Assembly (NCBI GenBank): GCA_041821315.1
Contig: JBGUEO010000017.1
Location: 1 to 64,000 of the forward strand
DNA from: DIGJ01 sp041821315
GTDB taxonomy: Bacteria > Bacillota > Clostridia > Lachnospirales > Lachnospiraceae
Reading direction: 5' to 3'
DNA length: 64,000 nt
Shown here: positions 45,421 to 55,000 of the stretch, one piece after another
How the letters are laid out: the number at the start of each line of letters is the position of its first letter
Numbering within the stretch: the stretch's first letter is position 1
Notes under the pieces: generated by a model
Databases searched by the model: none
What the model was told of the DNA's origin: nothing
Seen by the model: the letters and a program-made list of their open reading frames with translations, nothing else
Program-made: the position numbers and the translations under genes

Positions 45421-47022
45421 TTAACTTGCGCGAAAGGAAACATTGGAACAACGAATTGTTTTGATTATTCCTGTTTCACTTTCAACATTTTCGAACACGA
45501 CACTACTTCCGTCTAAAATTCGATATACTTCTACACTTTTAATATCACTCCATGCTGGATTTTCTTCAATTAATCTCAAAAGTGTATCATTTAATTCAAA
45601 TGTGGTAGGTACTTCTAGTAGATATTCACTTCTCTCTTTTTTCAAGGCGTGAATATCAATGAATTTGTGTTTCAATAATTCTATGATTACTTCCCGAAAA
45701 ATTTCTACCGAAGGAATTAAGTCTTCTCTCTCTTTGGCATACGTTTCTTTTAGTTCCTTAAGAGAAATTCCTTTCTCATGACCTGCATATCTTAATATAA
45801 CCTTAAGGCAATTCTCATACTTTCTTATTTTTTCTCTAAGCAGTCTTTCTTTTTCCTCCTGCCACGCTTCTTCATCAAAACTTAAAAGTTCGTCTTCTTC
45901 TTCAATTTGCTTCTTTCGAATTGATTTTTGCATCTCCAATGATTTATTCAAATTATATGTTTTTGGCAATTGCTGTTGAAACAATGGACGAAGAAAGAAG
46001 TCAAGTTCCTCTAAATACTGCGGGTGTTTCAAAACTTCATCATAAAGCTTTGTTCTTAAATGAAAGCGCTGAATCAATGCCATCTGTGATAGTTCCTCTA
46101 ACTCTTTTGTATATAAAATTTTCAAATCAAAATGACTATTTAGTATCTTTTGGTGCTCATCAATGGAACGGCTCAAATATGTTTCTATCGTCCTTAGATT
46201 TTTAAGGTTTTCTTCCTCTTTATGATCGAGTTTCTGAATACTAATATTCTTTTCTTCTAATTCCTGTGCCCGGTTTTTTACAATTTTCTTATAATTCAAA
46301 AACTTTTTCTTGGTATCACTGATAGTCTCTAAATTTTCTTCCAATATTTCTTTATAATCTGTAACCGAATAATTTAGGGCATTCCTCCTGATTTTACCCA
46401 TGGCTTCCTCAATTTTTTGTAGTTGAATCCGCAACAGATTAAATATATTTTTCACCTCATCTACCGCTTTGTCATAAGTTGCCCGCTCTAGATGCATCTT
46501 GAATATCATTTCATGTATCGTAAGTTTCATGTTATTTTCGATTTCAAGAGTAGATAGTAAAAAACTATACCCATCCTCTGTCAAATAATAGGAAGTTCTT
46601 CGAACATCTTGATCCACATATATAATTCGATTTGCAACAAACCGAATGTTCATGATTTTATACGCTCTTTGTTCAAAATCAAATCCATCAAAGTACATTG
46701 CACGCCCTTCATCACAAAGCACGATGTTGATAATGAATTCTCCCAGTTCTTTGCAATTTTCATAAGATAGACTTTTCTTAAAACAACGCATGTTCATGCT
46801 ATCAATATAGGCACCAATGTCATCCATGGTACATGCCTCATCCTTTAAGGATTGCTCCATAATATATAATAAAATGGCAAAAATAAAATTAATCTGTTCG
46901 TCCATTTTTTCAATTTCATATTGTTTCCAAGTTGTTTTCTGTATGCTGTTTTTTAGTAAAATAGCATACATACCAACACTTTTCATCCGTTTTGGAAACT
47001 GCTTCAAAAAATCATAATCCAC
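45421..47022 (-). CDS. jetA: Wadjet kleisin-like subunit JetA
   Basis: 533 residues from a GTG preceded by a perfect AGGAGG; it overlaps the jetD end by 11 bases. The N-terminal winged-helix region is followed by long helices (about 190-300) and a C-terminal winged helix, the MksF/kleisin organisation. Should bridge the JetC heads. Identification rests partly on context. Confidence 0.85.
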   Translation of the reverse strand: MDYDFLKQFPKRMKSVGMYAILLKNSIQKTTWKQYEIEKMDEQINFIFAILLYIMEQSLKDEACTMDDIGAYIDSMNMRCFKKSLSYENCKELGEFIINIVLCDEGRAMYFDGFDFEQRAYKIMNIRFVANRIIYVDQDVRRTSYYLTEDGYSFLLSTLEIENNMKLTIHEMIFKMHLERATYDKAVDEVKNIFNLLRIQLQKIEEAMGKIRRNALNYSVTDYKEILEENLETISDTKKKFLNYKKIVKNRAQELEEKNISIQKLDHKEEENLKNLRTIETYLSRSIDEHQKILNSHFDLKILYTKELEELSQMALIQRFHLRTKLYDEVLKHPQYLEELDFFLRPLFQQQLPKTYNLNKSLEMQKSIRKKQIEEEDELLSFDEEAWQEEKERLLREKIRKYENCLKVILRYAGHEKGISLKELKETYAKEREDLIPSVEIFREVIIELLKHKFIDIHALKKERSEYLLEVPTTFELNDTLLRLIEENPAWSDIKSVEVYRILDGSSVVFENVESETGIIKTIRCSNVSFRAS

Positions 47023-48016
47023 AATATTTATCCTCCTGCCAAAAATCCTGTATGCACAATACTTCCTGGGGAATGTATTTTCCCAGCTTCAATATCTTAC
47101 TCATCCTAAACTGAACTTCCTTTGAAAAATGCTCCAAAAAAATCCACTCAATATTTTTCTTCTGCCCCTTTTTTGTATCTGGGAGCTTCTCTATATCCCC
47201 TGCCCTTTGAAGCATACACAAATACCCATTAGCAAAGGGTGCTATCCTAGTTTCTTGTTCAAACATATGATAGAGTCGTTCATATATCAATATTCCTTCA
47301 TAATCTAAATCGCCAAAATATAAGAGTTGATTTTCCTTCTTCTTCATATAAGGTTCTGCACAAAGATTAAAATCTTGAAAAGAACGAACAATCCCATTCC
47401 CCGCACCATAAATCAATGTTCCTATCCTTACGCCTAATATCCTATCATGACCATTCAAAAGACTTTTTCTCATACTATAAAAAGTATCTTTGTTTTCAAT
47501 AATAAGAATATTTTGAGGTGTCTCTTTGCTATTTGAAAAATAAGACAAGGGCTCGGTTGTCTCATATATCAAAAGATCTTCCATTCGAATTCCAGTTCGT
47601 TTTAGTATCTGCTTCCCTCCTTCCTGCTTTAAAAACTTTTCTCGTTTCCATATTTGAAAGCTTCGTTCATTCAAGGATACCTCTTCCTCCAAATAATGCT
47701 TCTGATAGATAATAAACTCATTTAGCATCCACACCCACTGTCTATCAATGGCATATTTATCCAAGTGACTGCTATAATAAGTAATATCAATTTGAGGGGA
47801 CATCTCAAACATAAGTTCCTCTAAAAGCGCACTATAATCTTTTTTTTCTTCCATCACCCAATAACGATTGTAAAGAGCCGGCTTTTTTCCATTCGTTCCA
47901 GAAGCCTTGACTGGCTTATAAATGCCCTTCTCTATCTTAGCGAGAATTTGTTTTGAAAATTCTGAATATTCTTCCTTATATTGTTTTTGTAACTCTTCAA
48001 TAGTTATTTGCTTCAT
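47012..48016 (-). CDS. jetD: Wadjet TOPRIM nuclease JetD
   Basis: 334 residues. An N-terminal arm precedes a C-terminal TOPRIM domain with Glu174 (LIIENKDTFYS) and the DxD pair Asp236/Asp238 in LLYFGDLDYEG. These coordinate the metal for plasmid DNA cleavage. It is the first gene of the operon, while in the best known Wadjet operons jetD is last. Own promoter at 48076-48104 and ribosome site AAAGGGAAG. Confidence 0.9.
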   Translation of the reverse strand: MKQITIEELQKQYKEEYSEFSKQILAKIEKGIYKPVKASGTNGKKPALYNRYWVMEEKKDYSALLEELMFEMSPQIDITYYSSHLDKYAIDRQWVWMLNEFIIYQKHYLEEEVSLNERSFQIWKREKFLKQEGGKQILKRTGIRMEDLLIYETTEPLSYFSNSKETPQNILIIENKDTFYSMRKSLLNGHDRILGVRIGTLIYGAGNGIVRSFQDFNLCAEPYMKKKENQLLYFGDLDYEGILIYERLYHMFEQETRIAPFANGYLCMLQRAGDIEKLPDTKKGQKKNIEWIFLEHFSKEVQFRMSKILKLGKYIPQEVLCIQDFWQEDKYCGL

Positions 48017-48075
48017 TTTTCTTCCCTTTTATTGATTACTTGTTAAGCCATTTGTTCAATCTCTATTACTCCTTC

Positions 48076-48104
48076 ATTTTACTCTATTCTACAAAATTTC
48101 ACAA
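48076..48104 (-). promoter_or_regulatory. Promoter of the Wadjet operon
   Basis: Minus-strand TTGTGA (48099-48104) and TAAAAT (48076-48081), spaced 17 bases; about 60 bases before the jetD start codon and downstream of the terminator at 48152-48197. Confidence 0.55.
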
Positions 48105-48151
48105 TAAGATACGATCTGTGTGAATTAATCCATTCATTTTCTTGCAAACAA

Positions 48152-48197
48152 AAAAATCACTGTGCACAACCTAGTTAGGTTATTGCACAGCGATTTT
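48152..48197 (-). terminator. Intrinsic terminator of the sugar-symporter operon
   Basis: Arms CTGTGCA/TGCACAG with flanking AAAATC/GATTTT pairing; on the minus strand a T run follows. It isolates the Wadjet operon from the symporter gene. Confidence 0.8.
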
Positions 48198-48246
48198 GCT
48201 TTCATTTTAATACCAGTACAATACATACACAGCGGAACGTATCCGA

Positions 48247-49611
48247 TTAACTTAATTTATCTTTTTTTAAAATGTCATCCACTGATTTTTCATCGTAGAA
48301 GAACAAAACCACCCCTCCTAGCACACAAAAAATACATGCGATAATAGCTACTAAGCGGTATCCCCTTCCATTACCCATTCCTATGGTTGCTACTGCTGTA
48401 AAAATTAGCATAGCAATACTTTGACCCATTTTAAAAGCAAAGGTTCGGGCTGCATAAAACATTCCTTCCCGATTCTGTCCCGATATCTTGGCATCACTTT
48501 CTGCAATATCCGCAACTATAGCATTTGGCAAAATTCCAAAAATAGCCATTGGTAACGCAGCTAGTACTACTAAAATATATCCTTGCATTACAGGAGTAAT
48601 TCCCATAAAAGTTCCAAAAAAAGAAGTAAATAGGTAGGCTATAGAAAACAGAGCAAAAGCAAAAAGCACTAATATTTTTTTCCCTACCTTCCTAGAAATT
48701 ATATTAACAGGCATATAAAACACAACCGACAATACACTCATAATTATAAAGTAAACTCCCGACATAGCTGTATCCAATCCCAAAAGACTTGTAACAAAGA
48801 ACACAAGACCAGTTTGAAACATGGTAAGCGCAATCCAGTATAAAATATCCGACGCTACAAATACCCGGAAGTTTTTATTTTTAAAGGTACTAACTAGTGA
48901 AGAAACTGCACTTCCCTCAGAAGGTTTTGCTATCACGTATTCTTTTTCTTTAATTGCAACTACCGGTACCATCATACAAAGGTAGGCAATGACTGCAAAT
49001 ATTAAAAATGTAACTCTTACCGCTGCAACTCTTCCCATGGAAGGCTCGAATATTTTCCAAATTGCAGAAGCCTGATACCCAAGCGCTGTTCCCAAAAAGA
49101 ATGTAAGCGAAATGACAGTGGAAATATTTAAACGCTCTTTAGATGTATGACCTAATTCTGCGATAAGCGCATTGTAAGGAGTGCAATAAGCCGTAATAGA
49201 AATGTAATAAAGGATAACAAAGACAAACAACCACAATGCATTAAACCAGCTTGTTCCATTAACCGGTGCACAAAAAACCAGTACTGTAGATGCAGCCAAA
49301 GGAAGCGCTGACCATTTTAAAAACGGAATTCTTCTTCCATTTTTTGATTTACATCGGTCAGACAAAGAAGCAATCCATGGATCTGTAACTGCATCAAATA
49401 TTCTTCCAAGAGCTGCAATTGCTCCAATAATCGTAATAATTCCTAAAATGGCCAATCCTTGTGGAATAAATACCGTTTTGACACTTCCTTTGGTTGCCAA
49501 ATCTGGCTGATAAAAATAAACTAGCCAACTACTTATAACACCTGATAACAAAGACCAACCCAATTGTCCCACTGCAAATAACCACATTTTTGAAGCGGAT
49601 AGTTTTTTCAT
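48247..49611 (-). CDS. GPH-family sugar:cation symporter (MFS)
   Basis: 454 residues with twelve predicted helices. LGRIFDAVTDPWIASLSDRCKSKNGRRIPFLKWSALP (core: DAVTDPWIASLSDR, about 65-80) is the signature of glycoside-pentoside-hexuronide carriers (melibiose, xyloside, glucuronide). It imports a glycoside with a cation. Regulated with the TetR gene encoded 70 bases upstream. Substrate unknown; no glycosidase is nearby. Confidence 0.88.
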   Translation of the reverse strand: MKKLSASKMWLFAVGQLGWSLLSGVISSWLVYFYQPDLATKGSVKTVFIPQGLAILGIITIIGAIAALGRIFDAVTDPWIASLSDRCKSKNGRRIPFLKWSALPLAASTVLVFCAPVNGTSWFNALWLFVFVILYYISITAYCTPYNALIAELGHTSKERLNISTVISLTFFLGTALGYQASAIWKIFEPSMGRVAAVRVTFLIFAVIAYLCMMVPVVAIKEKEYVIAKPSEGSAVSSLVSTFKNKNFRVFVASDILYWIALTMFQTGLVFFVTSLLGLDTAMSGVYFIIMSVLSVVFYMPVNIISRKVGKKILVLFAFALFSIAYLFTSFFGTFMGITPVMQGYILVVLAALPMAIFGILPNAIVADIAESDAKISGQNREGMFYAARTFAFKMGQSIAMLIFTAVATIGMGNGRGYRLVAIIACIFCVLGGVVLFFYDEKSVDDILKKDKLS

Positions 49612-49681
49612 ATGCTATTTCCCCCCTATTAAGTAAGATGTTTATTACAAATAAAATACACCCTCTTTATAAGTAATCATC

Positions 49682-50248
49682 TCAATCTTTTCTGATACAA
49701 ATTCCATCAAAAATAATAGAAACCATTTCGTCCATAGCTTCCTGATAGGAAATTTGATTCTGTATTAAGATTTCTCCATTTATCAGTCGCTCATATACTT
49801 CACAAAGCATAAGCTTAAGTACTGTTATATTTATTGTTCGAATGATTCCTTCCTTTTGTGCCTGATGTAAAAGCTCTATAGCAGATTCCCAATCTGTTTC
49901 AATCTTAGTTTCTATCTTCGTATATAGCTGTGGATATGCATTTTTAATTTCATTAATACGACGATAATCTAATATACTGGCATATGTAGGAACTATAGCA
50001 AATAGTTTTCTACATTTGTCCAATGTATCAAGTTTTTCATTTCCTAATATATTTTTTTGTTGTCTCTTAATATCTTCAAACGTACGATCGATTGCTAACT
50101 CGATGGCCTGATTTTTTGAAGATATCATTTCATAAAGAGTACGTTTACTAATGCCTGCCCTTTTTGCTAAAGAGTCCATCGTAAATTTCACACCACTTTC
50201 TTTAAATTCCTCGATACAACATTCAAATAATCTATCAATTAATTCCAC
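49682..50248 (-). CDS. TetR-family regulator of the sugar symporter
   Basis: 188 residues from a GTG preceded by AGGAG at 7 bases; the longer TTG frame (50266) would place the ribosome site inside the gene. The helix-turn-helix is clear: GVKFTMDSLAKRAGISKRTLYEMISSKNQAIE (core: AKRAGISKRTLYEMIS). It is upstream of the symporter in the same direction and probably autoregulates the pair through the operator at 50273-50289. Confidence 0.88.
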   Translation of the reverse strand: MELIDRLFECCIEEFKESGVKFTMDSLAKRAGISKRTLYEMISSKNQAIELAIDRTFEDIKRQQKNILGNEKLDTLDKCRKLFAIVPTYASILDYRRINEIKNAYPQLYTKIETKIETDWESAIELLHQAQKEGIIRTINITVLKLMLCEVYERLINGEILIQNQISYQEAMDEMVSIIFDGICIRKD

Positions 50249-50272
50249 TATTATTCTCCTTTGCAAACCAAT

Positions 50273-50326
50273 AAAACTATTTTAGTTTTTATAATTTCAT
50301 TATATCAAAACTATCCGTATTTGCAA
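50273..50326 (-). promoter_or_regulatory. Promoter and operator of the TetR-symporter operon
   Basis: Minus-strand TTGCAA (50321-50326) and TATAAT (50299-50304), spaced 16 bases. At the expected start point lies AAAACTA-TTT-TAGTTTT (50273-50289), a 7-3-7 palindrome suited to TetR binding. Confidence 0.65.
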
Positions 50327-50349
50327 CAACTTATTTTTAATACTGATTC

Positions 50350-51900
50350 CTATTGAATTACTTTCACTTCCTCCATAATTAATAGCTTATTTTTTTTCCA
50401 TATCGATGCAAATTCACTATATGGTACTGGTGTCTTACCTTTACCGATTTCTAACGTTATGCCTGGTATACGAAAAACTCTCATATGATAGCTACGAAAA
50501 TCGCCAGTTGCCGTAGCTTTATTTACCGTTTCAGCATTGCCATACCCAGTTACTTCTCGTGCACAAGAATTCATCTTTTTTGTTAGCAAACTTATGCTTT
50601 TGCTGGCGGAAGTTGGAACGCTGCTAAAAATAATTTCTCCTGCAGCATGATAATTTACAATAGCAACTATCGTATGCTTATTTTTATTTAGTTTTTTTAT
50701 TACTTGTGCAATTGCTTTTGTCTCATTTTCGCTCAATGCATATTTTCCAGCGTATCCCGCAGCTCCTGCTTTTTTACGATTGCCTTTTCCAAATCCAACC
50801 TTAAAATTACGATTAAGATCTACTCCATTCGCATTTGCTTTCCAATCGGCAGCTGAAGTTGTTCCCATCATAGCATAGAGTTTTTTCCTTAATTTATCAC
50901 TATCAATGCCCGAAATTCCCTCCTGTACAAGCGTAACCCCATCTGGGTTTGCCATTGGGATATAAATGATTGACATCGTATCAAGTAAGTCAATGGGCTT
51001 ACAACCAGCGATAGACTTATTATAATGTTCCAAATAATACTCTATCTGCTTCATACATAACAAACTTGTCATATATTCTCTCGCATGCAAATTAGCAACA
51101 ACAAGTAGATGCTTCGTTGCATCCGGATTTCCAAGTTCAATTTTATATAAATTTCGATTGTCAACGGTTTTCCCGATCACCGAGGTGGCACAATACTGTG
51201 AATATTTCATTTGTAGCTGTTTCACATCTGCCTCATATTCCTTGTATGTATATCTTGCATTTGATGTATCTACGATTTCTTTATTATTAAAACTATATTT
51301 TTTTGCCTTTCCATATAACAAAATAGAATCACTACCTTTAAAAAGTGGTACCACTTCATAAACATAAGCCTGATTATCTTTTATCCTTTTATCATAAAAA
51401 TCATTTCTCTTTGTGACCTTTAATACTTCATATCCATCCAATCCCTTTCTCTTACGCCTTACCTCATAATAATTTGCATATTTGTCCCTATTCCACACTA
51501 AATGTACACATTTTTTTGATACGCTTGTTGTTTGAATTGTTTTAATCTTTCCTGGAATTCTAATCTCAATGGAAACGCCTTCTCCCATCAATTCTTTATT
51601 TTTCCAAGTCATAATTTTGATTTGATAGGATTCCTCCGCCTTACCATCAAAAACTGCACTATTCTCACTGAGCACCACTTCTACTTTTTCCTCCGAAGAA
51701 TCAAGTACAATAACTTCATACTCATCACACGCTTTTACTTCATTCCAGTTGATTTTTACTGTGTTTTTAGTATTTGCGATATCAATCTTTTGAACATCAA
51801 ACAATTCCTCTGCTTGTATGGTTACTGGAACTGTATAAAAGCAACAAATAAATATATATATAATAATCCACACTCTTGTTTTTTTTATTTGTATTCTCAT
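50350..51900 (-). CDS. Secreted M14-family zinc carboxypeptidase with N-terminal fibronectin-like region
   Basis: 516 residues. A signal peptide (about 1-28) is followed by two Fn3-like segments (about 35-200), then an M14 domain: zinc ligands in NLHAREYM (HxxE) and the later His in VNYHAAGE, substrate Arg in DLNRNFKVGFG, and catalytic Glu in GITLEIGKG. All expected catalytic residues are visible. It likely trims cell-wall peptides (gamma-D-Glu-type) or proteins outside the cell. Ribosome site AAGGAG. Neighbours give no further hint. Confidence 0.92.
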   Translation of the reverse strand: MRIQIKKTRVWIIIYIFICCFYTVPVTIQAEELFDVQKIDIANTKNTVKINWNEVKACDEYEVIVLDSSEEKVEVVLSENSAVFDGKAEESYQIKIMTWKNKELMGEGVSIEIRIPGKIKTIQTTSVSKKCVHLVWNRDKYANYYEVRRKRKGLDGYEVLKVTKRNDFYDKRIKDNQAYVYEVVPLFKGSDSILLYGKAKKYSFNNKEIVDTSNARYTYKEYEADVKQLQMKYSQYCATSVIGKTVDNRNLYKIELGNPDATKHLLVVANLHAREYMTSLLCMKQIEYYLEHYNKSIAGCKPIDLLDTMSIIYIPMANPDGVTLVQEGISGIDSDKLRKKLYAMMGTTSAADWKANANGVDLNRNFKVGFGKGNRKKAGAAGYAGKYALSENETKAIAQVIKKLNKNKHTIVAIVNYHAAGEIIFSSVPTSASKSISLLTKKMNSCAREVTGYGNAETVNKATATGDFRSYHMRVFRIPGITLEIGKGKTPVPYSEFASIWKKNKLLIMEEVKVIQ

Positions 51901-51928
51901 AGGACTCCTTAATTGTTTTAGTAAATAA

Positions 51929-51968
51929 AAATATCACGCAGAGAAAATAATGTCTCTGCGTGTTATTT
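51929..51968 (-). terminator. Terminator of the repeat-protein gene
   Basis: Arms CACGCAGAGA/TCTCTGCGTG pair perfectly with further AT flank; a T-rich tail on the minus strand. Begins about 75 bases after the stop codon at 52045. Confidence 0.8.
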
Positions 51969-52044
51969 TAATGTTTTACACGTATGATTGATTTCGCCCT
52001 TTCCGGACAATGCTCTGTCTGTTTTTCTTTCTAATTAAAACAGC

Positions 52045-55000
52045 TTACACACTTTCATTGACCATAAATGTATATACGGATGAAGTAGATCCATTATTAT
52101 GAAACTTTATTTCTAATTTTCCATCATTCGTCATATAGGTACCACAATTCCAGCCTGCACCAGATGCAACAGTAGCCCATCCGCCTGTAATTGTATTTTG
52201 AAATCCAGTGACATCTACGGTTGTCGCACTATCAAGTCCTTTAATATAAAGAATATAAATGCTTCCATTAAAAATAACTTTGACACTCACATTATCTGTG
52301 GCATATGGTGCCCCCACAGTAACTACCGTATAATCACCATCTAATTGTAACGGATACTCACTTCCATTCACAACCCACTTGGCATAAACTGTGATATTAT
52401 CTGTTGGCATCGTGTCAAAACTATATGCCGTACTAAATTCGCTATCACTGTACCAACCTGCGAAACGGTATTCCTCTTTCGTTGGAGCCATTGGTGTACT
52501 CACAGCTGTTCCACATTCCTGTGTGATGTTTTCTACGCTAGTACCTCCATTGGAGTCAAAGGTAATCGTATAGCTGTTTGCCGTCCATTTTACATAGACT
52601 GTACTATCTTCTGCTGGCATCGTGCCAAAGATGTATGCTGTACTTAATGTACTGTCTGTGTACCAACCTATAAAGCTGTATCCTTCTCTCGCTGGATTTT
52701 CTGGTGCACTCACTTGTGATCCATATTCCTGCGTGATGCTGTCTACCATACTTCCTTCGTTTGTGTTAAACGTAATGGTATATTGGTTAATCGTCCAGCT
52801 CGCATAAACTGTGATATTATCTATTGGCATCGTGCCAAAGCTATATGTCACACTAAGTTCGCTGTCACTGTACCAACCTGCAAAACGGTATCCCTCTTTC
52901 GTTGGAGCCGTTGGTTCGCTCACAGCTGTTTCACAATCCTGTGTGATGTTTTCTACGCTAGTACCTCCATTAGAATCAAAGGTAATCGTATAACTGTTTG
53001 CCGTCCATTTCGCATAAACTGTACTATCTTCTGCTGGCATCGTGCCAAAGGTGTATGCTGTACTTAATGTACTATCTTTATACCAACCTATAAAGCTGTA
53101 TCCTTCTCTCGTTGGATTTTCTGGTGCACTTACTTCTGATTTATATGCTTGTGTGATACTGTTTACCATACTTCCTTCATTTGTGTTAAAAGTAATGGTA
53201 TATTGGTTAATCGTCCAGCTCGCATAAACTGTGATATCTTCTATTGGCATCGTGCCAAAACTATATGCCGTACTAAGTTTGCTGTCACTATACCAACCTG
53301 CAAAACGGTATCCCTCTTTCGTTGGAGCCGTTGGTTCACTCACAGCGGTTCCACAATCCTGTGTGATGTTTTCTACGCTAGTACCTCCATTAGAATCAAA
53401 GGTAATCGTATAACTGTTTGCCGTCCATTTCGCATAAACTGTACTATCTTCTGCTGGCATTGTATCAAACGTATACGCTGCATTAAGTTCCGGATCACTA
53501 TACCAACCTGCAAAAAGATATCCTTCCCTTGTCGGTGCAGTCGGTTCGTTTATCGTTGTTCCACAATCCTGTGTAATGTTTCCTACCTTGCTTCCTCCAT
53601 TGGAGTCAGCGGTAATCGTATAGCTGTTTGCCACCCACTTCGCATAAATTGTAATATTCTCCGCTGGCATCTTATCGAAGGTATATGTTGTACTTAAGGC
53701 ACTGTCGCTGCACCATCCACCAAAGCTGTATCCTTGCTTCGTTGGGTCTTTTGGTGCACTCACGCTCGTATTACAATCCTGTATGACGTTCTCTAGTATA
53801 CTTCCTCCATTTGTATTAAATGAAATCATATAACTAGCCGCCATCCAGCTCGCATAAACTGTAATATTCTCTGCTGGCATCTTATCAAATGTATAGGCAT
53901 TCGTAAGTTCACTGTCGCTATACCATCCACCAAAGTTATATCCTTCTCTTGTCACTTCTGGTACAGATACCACAACCCCATATTTCAAAGTCTGCACGAT
54001 ATCTTTGTTTTGATTATTTGTTTTTAACGTTATGTTATAGCTATCTCTGTCATAATACAGCTTCAATACCAGGCTTCCATCTGCTGCAACAACACCAGAT
54101 TTTACCGTCTGACTTTCCTGGCTATTAAATACATAACCCGAATAAGTCTTTTCTTTCGCAGTCACTGTTGCATTATATGCTCCTGTTAGATTCTCCGTAT
54201 CTTTAAGTGTATAACCGTCTCCGGATACATTTTGCTGATAATGCTCTACCTTATAAGTAAGCTGACTATTCAGCTTCCACTTTGCATAAAGCGTAATATT
54301 ATTCGCTTCCATCGTTGAAAAAGAATATGGTGTCATCAAATCACGGTCACGATACCAGCCTTCAAACAGATATCCTGCTTTTATAGGTGATGAAGGTGCA
54401 CTGACAACGCTATCAACTGTAGTTGTTATCTTACTAACTTCACTTCCTCCAGTCGAATCAAATTCAATGGAATAATTATTTGGCGTCCATATTGCCGTAT
54501 AAGTTTGATTATTCGCAGGCATGGTAGTTGCAACCATACTGTTCCAACTGCTAAAGGTATATCCTGTTTTTACCACTGCCGGTGCAAAAATAGCCGCACC
54601 ATATTTCAAAGTCTTTACAATATCGGTACTTCCGTTTTCAGGTTTAAATGCTAACGTATAACTATTTCGCTTATAATACTGGCGCAATACCAAGCTGCCT
54701 TCTGCTGAAATAGTCCCTGAAACTACTGAATCATCCACACTACTATCATAGGTAAATCCCTGATAAGACTTTGCTTTTGCCGCTACCGTCTGTCCCGTCG
54801 TTCCTGTGAGATTTTCGGTTTCATACAAAGTATAAGTGTCATTTGCAAGGTTTTGTTGGTAGTGTTCTACTTGATACTGTGTCGTAGTATTTGGTATCCA
54901 CTTTGCATAAAGAATGATATTTTCTGCTGGCATCGTTTGAAAGACAAACGGTGTTGTCAACTTTTCATTTTTATACCAGCCGCCGAACGCATATCCTTTT

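Noticed and set aside
52391..53697. Plus-strand reading frames repeated every 420 bases opposite the giant gene
   Set aside because: They are shadows of the repeat-protein coding strand; their periodicity comes from the repeats, and they have no ribosome sites.
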